From JBGPYB01 sp041493035 (GTDB lineage Bacteria > Acidobacteriota > Vicinamibacteria > Fen-336): 10,653 nt of DNA. Where the stretch lies: positions 1 through 10,653 of the forward strand of contig JBGPYB010000158.1 of the NCBI GenBank assembly GCA_041493035.1. The letters run 5' to 3'. The position numbers and the translations under genes are program-made. The number at the start of each line of letters is the position of its first letter. The stretch's first letter is position 1. The notes beneath the pieces were generated by a model that was not told the origin of the DNA, ran no database searches, and was given only the letters and a program-made list of their open reading frames with translations. Positions 5,168-10,653 of this stretch are shown piece after piece.

Positions 5168-7984
5168 ATGACCTCGGCTCAGGATTGGAAGTCCACGCTC
5201 AACCTTCCGCAGACCGACTTCCCGATGAAGGCCAACCTCCCCCAGGCGGAGCCTCGTCGGTTGGAGGAATGGCGAACCGGGGATCTGTACGGGAAGGTGC
5301 GCGCTGCGCGGAAGGGCGCGCCCCCCTTCGTCCTCCACGACGGCCCGCCCTATGCCAACGGCCACATCCACATCGGCCACGTCGTGAACAAGGTGCTCAA
5401 GGACCTCGTGGTGCGGAGCCGCAGCATGGCCGGTCACGACGCGCCGTACGTCCCGGGATGGGACTGCCACGGCCTGCCCATCGAGCTTCAGGTCGACAAG
5501 GACTTGGGCTCGAAGAAACGCGAGATGACGCCTGTCGCGTTCCGAAAGGCTTGCCGAGCCTACGCCGAGAGGTTCGTGGCGATCCAGCGCACGGAGTTCG
5601 AGCGCCTGGGGATCCTGGGGGAATGGGACGCCCCGTATCTCACGATGTCCCCTACCTATCAGTCCACGATCGTGCGGCAGCTTGCAACGTTCGTGGAGAA
5701 GGGGCTCGTCTACAAGGCCAAGAAGTCGGTCCACTGGTGCATCTCGTGCCGAACCGCGCTCGCCGAGGCCGAGGTCGAGTACGACGAGACCCACGAGAGC
5801 CCGTCGATCGACGTCAAGCTCCCCCTCGCGGCCGAGGAGATGCCCAAGCTGGTGGCGCGGCACCCGTCCCTCGAGGGACGAAAAGTCTTCGCGGTCATCT
5901 GGACGACCACACCGTGGACGCTGCCGGCGAACCTGGCCGTCGCCTTCCACCCCGACGCCGAGTACGCCTTCTATCCCGCCCTGGGAAGCGCCGACGTCTT
6001 TCTGATCGCGAAGCCCCTGCGCGACACCGCCCTCGCCCGGTGGAAGGGACAGAAGCTCGGAGAACCCCTGGCCGAGGACAAGGGCGCCGCATTCGAGGGA
6101 GTCCGTTTCCGCCATCCCTGGATCGACCGCGATTCCCCCGGCGTCCTCGGCGACTACGTGACGATGGAGAGCGGCACCGGCGTCGTCCACACGGCTCCAG
6201 GGCACGGCTGGGATGACTACTTGACCGGCCTCCGCTACGGTCTCGAGATCTATTGCCCCGTCGACGAGGCGGGACGGCTGATGCCAGAGGTCGAGCGCTT
6301 CGCCGGGAAGAAGGTCTTCGACGCGAACCCCGAGATCGTTCGCCTCCTGGCCGAGACCGGCGTGCTTCTGTCCCACGGCAAGGAACGCCACTCCTATCCG
6401 ATCTGCTGGCGTTGCAAGAACCCGATCATCTTCCGGGCAACGGAGCAGTGGTTCATCGCCCTCGACAAGAACGGCTTCCGCGAGAAGGCGCTCGAGGCCA
6501 TCGGACGCGTTAAGTGGTATCCAGCCTGGGGGGAGGAGCGCATCCACAACATGATCGCCACGCGCCCCGACTGGTGCATCTCGCGCCAGCGTCTTTGGGG
6601 CGTGCCGATCCCGGCCTTCTACTGCAAGGCGTGTGGCGAGGCGATCCTGACTCCCGCCCTGGTCCATTGCGTGGCAAACCTGTTCGCGGCCGAGAGCGCC
6701 GACGTGTGGTACGAGCGTGAGGCCAAGGACCTTCTGCCGCAAGGGTTCCACTGCCCGAAGTGCAACGGTGACGTCTTCGAGAAGGAGAAGGACATTCTCG
6801 ACGTCTGGTTCGACTCGGGGTCCTCCCACGCCGCGGTCCTGGGGCATCGAGCGGATCTCGCGTGGCCCGCAGACGTGTACCTCGAGGGAAGCGATCAGCA
6901 CCGCGGGTGGTTCCACTCGTCGCTCCTGATCGGCGTCGGAACACGGGGGACGGCGCCCTACCGCCAGGTCGTCACCCACGGCTTCACCATGGATGGCGAC
7001 GGTCGCAAGATGTCCAAGAGCCTCGGCAACGTCGTGGATCCGCAGAAGATCATCGACAGTCAGGGGGCCGAGATCCTGCGCCTCTGGGTTTCGATGGTCG
7101 ACTATCGTGAGGACATGCGCGTCTCCGACGAGATGCTGAAGCGCCTCGGGGAGGCGTATCGCAAGGTGCGCAACACGTGGCGCTATCTCCTCTCGAACCT
7201 GTATGACTTCGACCCCGCGACGGACGCCGTGGCCGAGAGCGACCTGGACGAGATTGACCGCTACGCCCTGGCGCGCCACCGGCAACTCGTCGCCCGGGTC
7301 CGGGAAGCGTACGACGCCCTCGAGTTCCACGTCGTCTACCACCAGGTGCTTCAGTACTGCGCCGCGGACCTTTCGGCCTTCTATCTGGACGTGCTCAAGG
7401 ACCGTCTCTACTGCGACGCCGCCGACGGGCCCCGGCGGCGCTCCGCGCAGACCGTCCTTCACAGGATCGCCGACGACCTCGCACGCCTCATGGCGCCGGT
7501 CCTTCCCTTCACCGCCGACGAGGTCTGGCCGCTCATTCCCGGCAAACGAGAGGACTCCGTCCATATAGCGCTCTTCCCGCGACCGGAGCCCGCCGACGAC
7601 GCCATACTGGCGCGCTGGCAGGGACTTCTCGAGGCCCGGACGGTGGTGACCAAGGCCCTGGAAGAGGCTCGCGCCGCCAAGTCCATCGCCTCGAGCCTCG
7701 AAGCCCAGGTCGTGGTCCGCGGACCCAAGGCCATCCTCGAACCGCTTCGACGCCACGAGGAGGGAAGCCAGGTCTTCCCGGGAAACGTCGCCAACCTGTT
7801 CATCGTCAGCAAGGCGACCCTGAGCGAATCCGCGGGCCCTCTCTCCGTCGAAGTGAGCCGAGCCCCCGGAGGGAAGTGCGAGCGCTGCTGGACCTATTCA
7901 AAGAACGTCGGTCGTCTGGCGATCCACATGGGCGTGTGCGAGCGGTGCGCCTCGGTGCTCGAAGCCCGCGGGGTGGTCGCGTGA
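5168..7984 (+). CDS. ileS: Isoleucyl-tRNA synthetase
   Basis: This is a complete class I isoleucyl-tRNA synthetase of 938 residues, a normal bacterial length. It charges tRNA-Ile in the cytosol and edits mis-activated valine. The N-terminus (TLNLPQTDFPMKANLPQAEP) is typical. The ATP motif HIGH is at 68-71 within PPYANGHIHIGH, and KMSKS is at 614-618. The editing domain shows WTTTPWTLPAN (245-255) and GTGVVHTAPGHGWDD (336-350), with the His and Asp residues expected of an active editing site. Cysteine pairs at 191/194 and 413/416 fit the first zinc site. The C-terminal pairs CERC (904-907) and CERC (924-927) form the C-terminal zinc finger of the common IleS1 type. Extra CxxC pairs at 486/489 and 529/532 sit in the insertion before DILDVWFDSGSSH. 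The gene leads the operon and overlaps lspA by 4 nt. A full-length antisense open frame here is a composition artefact. Confidence 0.98.
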   Translation: MTSAQDWKSTLNLPQTDFPMKANLPQAEPRRLEEWRTGDLYGKVRAARKGAPPFVLHDGPPYANGHIHIGHVVNKVLKDLVVRSRSMAGHDAPYVPGWDCHGLPIELQVDKDLGSKKREMTPVAFRKACRAYAERFVAIQRTEFERLGILGEWDAPYLTMSPTYQSTIVRQLATFVEKGLVYKAKKSVHWCISCRTALAEAEVEYDETHESPSIDVKLPLAAEEMPKLVARHPSLEGRKVFAVIWTTTPWTLPANLAVAFHPDAEYAFYPALGSADVFLIAKPLRDTALARWKGQKLGEPLAEDKGAAFEGVRFRHPWIDRDSPGVLGDYVTMESGTGVVHTAPGHGWDDYLTGLRYGLEIYCPVDEAGRLMPEVERFAGKKVFDANPEIVRLLAETGVLLSHGKERHSYPICWRCKNPIIFRATEQWFIALDKNGFREKALEAIGRVKWYPAWGEERIHNMIATRPDWCISRQRLWGVPIPAFYCKACGEAILTPALVHCVANLFAAESADVWYEREAKDLLPQGFHCPKCNGDVFEKEKDILDVWFDSGSSHAAVLGHRADLAWPADVYLEGSDQHRGWFHSSLLIGVGTRGTAPYRQVVTHGFTMDGDGRKMSKSLGNVVDPQKIIDSQGAEILRLWVSMVDYREDMRVSDEMLKRLGEAYRKVRNTWRYLLSNLYDFDPATDAVAESDLDEIDRYALARHRQLVARVREAYDALEFHVVYHQVLQYCAADLSAFYLDVLKDRLYCDAADGPRRRSAQTVLHRIADDLARLMAPVLPFTADEVWPLIPGKREDSVHIALFPRPEPADDAILARWQGLLEARTVVTKALEEARAAKSIASSLEAQVVVRGPKAILEPLRRHEEGSQVFPGNVANLFIVSKATLSESAGPLSVEVSRAPGGKCERCWTYSKNVGRLAIHMGVCERCASVLEARGVVA

Positions 7985-8514
7985 AGGGCCGGCTGCCCTT
8001 CCTTGGGATCCTCGCGAGTGTCGTGGCCCTCGACCAGGTCACCAAGTGGTGGATCCGCCGTGCTCTCGAGCTGCACGAACTTCGTCCCCTGATCGAGGGG
8101 CTCCTGAGCCTGAGCCACATCCGGAACCGCGGGGCGGCCTTCGGCATCCTTCAGGACGCGGACCTGCCCCATCAATCGGCCATCTTCTCGGCGATCAGCC
8201 TCCTCGCTCTCGCCTCCATCGCGTTCTACGCTCTTCGCTTGCCCGCGGAGGCGAGAGTGCCTCGCCTGGCTTTGTCTCTCGTTCTCGGCGGCGCCGTGGG
8301 CAACCTGATCGATCGAATCAGATTCGGCTATGTCGTCGACTTCATCCACGTCTACTGGAAGCACCACCAGTGGCCCGACTTCAACGCGGCGGACTCCGCG
8401 ATCACCGTGGGCGTGACCCTGCTCCTGCTCGACATGCTGAAGACGCCCGAGGGGGAAGCCGCTCCAAAGACGAGCATCGCGGGGACGCCGACGCCCGCCG
8501 GAAGGACCGACTAG
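7981..8514 (+). CDS. lspA: Lipoprotein signal peptidase (signal peptidase II)
   Basis: This is a membrane aspartyl protease of 177 residues that cleaves the signal peptide from diacylglyceryl-modified prolipoproteins. All LspA motifs are present: LDQVTKWW near the N-terminus (17-24), NRGAAFG (49-55), GGAVGNLIDRIRFGYVVDFI (103-122) and NAADSAI (135-141). The catalytic pair is Asp120 and Asp138. Four membrane segments can be placed at about 5-22, 65-85, 95-112 and 138-153. A polar tail of about 20 residues follows. The GTG start at 7981 overlaps the ileS stop as GTGA, which indicates translational coupling; longer readings upstream in this frame lie inside ileS and lack LspA similarity. The next gene, lgt, acts one step earlier in the same pathway and starts immediately after this stop. 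Confidence 0.97.
   Translation: MKGRLPFLGILASVVALDQVTKWWIRRALELHELRPLIEGLLSLSHIRNRGAAFGILQDADLPHQSAIFSAISLLALASIAFYALRLPAEARVPRLALSLVLGGAVGNLIDRIRFGYVVDFIHVYWKHHQWPDFNAADSAITVGVTLLLLDMLKTPEGEAAPKTSIAGTPTPAGRTD
8500..8506 (+). promoter_or_regulatory. Ribosome binding site of lgt inside the lspA 3' end
   Basis: GGAAGGA lies 8 nt before the ATG at 8515, within the last codons of lspA. It fixes that ATG as the lgt start; the lspA stop (8512-8514) abuts it. Confidence 0.55.
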
Positions 8515-9333
8515 ATGCATCCGCGCCTCTTCACAATCGAGCCCTTCGACTTCATGGGACGCAATATCGGGCCTTTGACCCTCCCGACCTACGGTGTCCT
8601 GCTGGCCATCGCCTTCGTGGCGGGACTCTGGGTCGTGGGACGCCAGGCGAAGCGGTCGGGGCTCGACGCCAACCGCATCACCGACCTCGCGGTGTACGTG
8701 CTGATCGCCGGGCTCGTGGGTGCCAAGGTGCTGCTGGTGATCGTGGAATGGCACTATTACTCGACCCACCCGGGGGACTTCTTTTCGATCCTCCAGAGCG
8801 GCGGCGTCTTCTACGGAGGCCTCCTCGCGGGCTTTTCAGTCGCGTGGTGGTACGTCGTGCACCACGGCCTCGACGGCTGGAAGACGGCGGATGTCCTCGC
8901 CCCAGGCGTGGCCATCGGACAGGCCATCGGGCGCCTCGGCTGCTTCGCGGCCGGGTGCTGCCACGGACGCTCCACGCACGTGGCGTGGGCGGTCACCTTT
9001 CGAGACATCTACGCCGCACGCACGGTGGGAACACCCATTGATGTCCCTCTGCATCCAACGCAGATCTACGAGTCCTTGGCGACGGCTGTCATCTTCGCGC
9101 TCCTGCTCTGGCTTTCGCGTCGCAAGCTCTTCGACGGGCAGGTCGTCCTGGCCTACGTCGTCCTCTATTCGGTGGCACGATTCAGCATCGAGTTCTTCCG
9201 CGGGGACTCGGCGCGCGGCTTCGTTTTCGGCGGACTTCTCTCGACATCACAGTTCATCGCCATGGCGCTGGTGCTGGCCGCGGGGGCCCTTTGGCCGTAT
9301 CTGATGAAGAGGCGTTCGGCCCCAGCCGCCTGA
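8515..9333 (+). CDS. lgt: Prolipoprotein diacylglyceryl transferase, Cys-rich signature variant
   Basis: This integral membrane enzyme of 272 residues transfers diacylglycerol from phosphatidylglycerol to the lipobox cysteine, the first step of lipoprotein maturation. Visible family features are a YGVLLAIAF first helix (26-34), GGVFYGGLLAGF (96-107), the Lgt signature GRLGCFAAGCCHG (139-151), HPTQIYE (180-186) and RFSIEFFRGD (222-231). In the well-studied E. coli enzyme the signature is GRLGNFINGELWG, with Asn146 and Glu151 functionally important. Here both positions are Cys (143 and 148), while the signature Arg (140) and Gly (151) are kept. This GCC form occurs in several phyla and should be active. 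The ATG directly follows the lspA stop, and the pseudouridine synthase gene starts 43 nt before this gene ends. Confidence 0.96.
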   Translation: MHPRLFTIEPFDFMGRNIGPLTLPTYGVLLAIAFVAGLWVVGRQAKRSGLDANRITDLAVYVLIAGLVGAKVLLVIVEWHYYSTHPGDFFSILQSGGVFYGGLLAGFSVAWWYVVHHGLDGWKTADVLAPGVAIGQAIGRLGCFAAGCCHGRSTHVAWAVTFRDIYAARTVGTPIDVPLHPTQIYESLATAVIFALLLWLSRRKLFDGQVVLAYVVLYSVARFSIEFFRGDSARGFVFGGLLSTSQFIAMALVLAAGALWPYLMKRRSAPAA

Positions 9334-10268
9334 TCGTCGAAGCCGGGGCCGAGGGCGAGCGCCTCGACCGCTGGCTTTCTGGGCGCTTTCCGTCGGAGAG
9401 CCGTGCGCGAATCCAGAGCCTCGTGACCTCGGAGTGCATCCGTCTCGACGGCCGAGCAGCACGCTCGTCGGCGCGCCTCCGTGCCGGTCAGCTCGTGGAG
9501 GTCGACTGGCCGGCACCGGCTGCCGCGACTCCCGCTGCCGAGGACATCCCCCTCCGAATCGTCCACGAGGACTCCCGGCTCCTCGTTCTCGACAAGCCCG
9601 CGGGCCTGGTCGTCCATCCCGGCGCCGGCTCGCCGGCTGGGACCCTGGTGAACGCGTTGCTCCACCACATCCGCGACCTCTCCGGGATCGGCGGCGTGCT
9701 CCGCCCAGGAATCGTCCATCGCCTCGATCGGGGAACATCCGGCCTGATGGTCGTGGCCAAGGACGATGAGACACACCGCAGCCTGGCGCGCCAATTCGCG
9801 GACCGGAGGGTGGAGAAGGAATACCTGGCCCTGGTCCTGGGCGTCCCCGACCGCCGCGAGGGGACGATCGACGCCGCGATCGGACGTCATCCCGTCGAGC
9901 GCAAGCGGATGGCGGTGCGACCAGAGGGAGGGCGGCCGGCGCGAACGGTCTACGCGGTGGTCGAGATCTTCGACGGGGCGGCGCTACTCCGGGTCCGCAT
10001 CCACACAGGACGAACCCACCAGATCCGAGTCCATCTCGCGTCGCTCGGGCACCCCGTGGCCGGCGACGCGCTGTACGGAGGAACTCGGACACCGGGATCG
10101 CGGAGGACCGCCGCGCGGGACGCCCTGCGTTCGCTCGCGAGGCCAGCTCTCCACGCGGCTCGGTTGGCGTTCGAGCATCCCGGAACGGGCGAGCGTCTGG
10201 TCTTCGAGAGCCCTCTCCCTTCGGACATCCTGGGCGCCCTGGAGCGCCTCCGGGAACCTCCTGTATGA
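9291..10268 (+). CDS. rluD: RluA-family 23S rRNA pseudouridine synthase (RluD-like)
   Basis: This protein of 325 residues has an S4 RNA-binding domain at about 14-75 (ERLDRWLSGRFP, then IQSLVTSECIRLDG) followed by the RluA catalytic domain (about 88-310). Signatures are VLDKPAGLVVHPG (99-111), the catalytic motif HRLDRGTSGLMVVAKDD (143-159, Asp146), RTHQIRVHLASLGHPVAGDALYGG (241-264) and HAARLAFEHP (288-297). RluD-type enzymes modify uridines in helix 69 of 23S rRNA; the S4 domain and length favour RluD over RluA, but exact site specificity cannot be read from sequence. The start is TTG at 9291, 43 nt inside lgt; it is the only ATG, GTG or TTG in frame before the S4 domain. Its upstream sequence is only G-rich, so a coupled start is likely. 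The stop overlaps the next gene as ATGA. Confidence 0.94.
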   Translation: MAVSDEEAFGPSRLIVEAGAEGERLDRWLSGRFPSESRARIQSLVTSECIRLDGRAARSSARLRAGQLVEVDWPAPAAATPAAEDIPLRIVHEDSRLLVLDKPAGLVVHPGAGSPAGTLVNALLHHIRDLSGIGGVLRPGIVHRLDRGTSGLMVVAKDDETHRSLARQFADRRVEKEYLALVLGVPDRREGTIDAAIGRHPVERKRMAVRPEGGRPARTVYAVVEIFDGAALLRVRIHTGRTHQIRVHLASLGHPVAGDALYGGTRTPGSRRTAARDALRSLARPALHAARLAFEHPGTGERLVFESPLPSDILGALERLREPPV

Positions 10269-10653
10269 TGCTTCGCGTGAGCGAGGCAAAGGGCCGAAGG
10301 CTCGCGTCGAAGCGGATCTACGAAGGTCGCGTGCTCGCCCTCGACGTGGACGAAGTCGAAGAGCCCGGGGGCGTGCGGGGCGTCCGAGAAGTCGTGCGCC
10401 AGCAAGGCTCCGTGGCCGCCCTCGCCGTACATGATGACGGCCGAGTCGTCCTGATCCGGCAGTATCGCTACCCTGTGGATCAAACGGTGTGGGAAGTGCC
10501 GGCCGGAAAACTCGACCCCGGCGAGACTCCGCTCGAAGGCGCGCGGCGCGAACTGGAGGAGGAAGTGGGTCTCCGGGCCGCCCACCTCGAGCCGATGAGT
10601 GTCTTCTTTACGACGCCGGGGTTCTGCGACGAGACGATGCACCTCTTTCGGGC
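10265..10653 (+). CDS. Nudix hydrolase, ADP-ribose pyrophosphatase-like; 3' partial
   Basis: The gene begins at ATG 10265, overlapping the rluD stop as ATGA (a second in-frame ATG is at 10268), and runs off the right edge after 129 codons. Order of features: an N-terminal strand region (RIYEGRVLALDVDEV), REVVRQQGSVAALAV, VVLIRQYRYPVDQTVWEVPAG, then a perfect Nudix box GKLDPGETPLEGARRELEEEVGL at 81-103, with the metal-binding REXXEE glutamates. FTTPGFCDETMHLF (115-128) follows, as in NudF-type ADP-ribose pyrophosphatases. These enzymes split ADP-ribose into AMP and ribose 5-phosphate using Mg2+. About 50 residues are missing, judged by the usual family length. Family assignment is firm; ADP-ribose as substrate is likely but not proven. 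It appears to be co-transcribed with rluD. Confidence 0.9.
   Translation, partial: MMLRVSEAKGRRLASKRIYEGRVLALDVDEVEEPGGVRGVREVVRQQGSVAALAVHDDGRVVLIRQYRYPVDQTVWEVPAGKLDPGETPLEGARRELEEEVGLRAAHLEPMSVFFTTPGFCDETMHLFR

Noticed and set aside
5087..7756. An 889-codon open frame antisense to ileS
   Set aside because: It covers a secure ileS gene in a GC-rich region where stop codons on the other strand are rare. Its translation is Arg/Gly/Val/Asp-rich and has no domain signature.
1..10653. CRISPR arrays, tRNA or rRNA genes, insertion sequences, attachment sites
   Set aside because: I saw no regularly spaced repeats, no tRNA cloverleaf or conserved rRNA segment, no transposase-like protein and no terminal inverted repeats.

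Overview
The window is a high-GC bacterial chromosome segment with tightly packed genes, mostly on the + strand. Three things suggest an Acidobacteriota-like organism: a PknB-type Ser/Thr kinase whose C-terminal domain resembles an acidobacterial-style type IV pilin globular domain, the ileS-lspA-lgt-rluD order, and the Cys-rich Lgt signature. This placement is an inference; there is no rRNA in the window to confirm it.

Layout. (1) 1-1286: the 3' end of a type I restriction R subunit (HsdR), continuing off the left edge and carrying an in-frame C-terminal AlbA_2/Schlafen-type domain. This is the only clear defence or accessory gene and may mark the end of a restriction-modification island. 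(2) 1337-3601: a HinT-like histidine-triad nucleotide-binding protein, then a membrane-anchored Ser/Thr protein kinase whose ribosome binding site overlaps the HinT stop codon, so the two are probably coupled. (3) 3605-4150 on the - strand: a small single-domain GAF protein, convergent with the kinase with only 3 bp between them. It is divergent from (4) 4236-5090, a multi-pass membrane protein of unknown function. The 85-bp divergent region holds two TATACT boxes arranged as an inverted repeat. (5) 5168-10653 (runs off the right edge): a compact operon of ileS, lspA, lgt, an rluD-type pseudouridine synthase and an ADP-ribose-pyrophosphatase-like Nudix hydrolase. Junctions within it are overlaps or direct abutment.

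How the genes work together. The right-hand operon is housekeeping: isoleucine charging, the two membrane enzymes that act first (Lgt) and second (LspA) in lipoprotein maturation, 23S rRNA pseudouridylation and nucleotide clean-up. The left half is regulatory and defensive. The observations most worth a second look are the HsdR-AlbA_2 fusion, the kinase with a pilin-like extracytoplasmic domain, the symmetrical divergent promoter region between the GAF and membrane-protein genes, and recurrent -10-like boxes 7-10 nt upstream of start codons, which suggest leaderless transcripts. I found no RNA genes, CRISPR arrays, insertion sequences or attachment sites.
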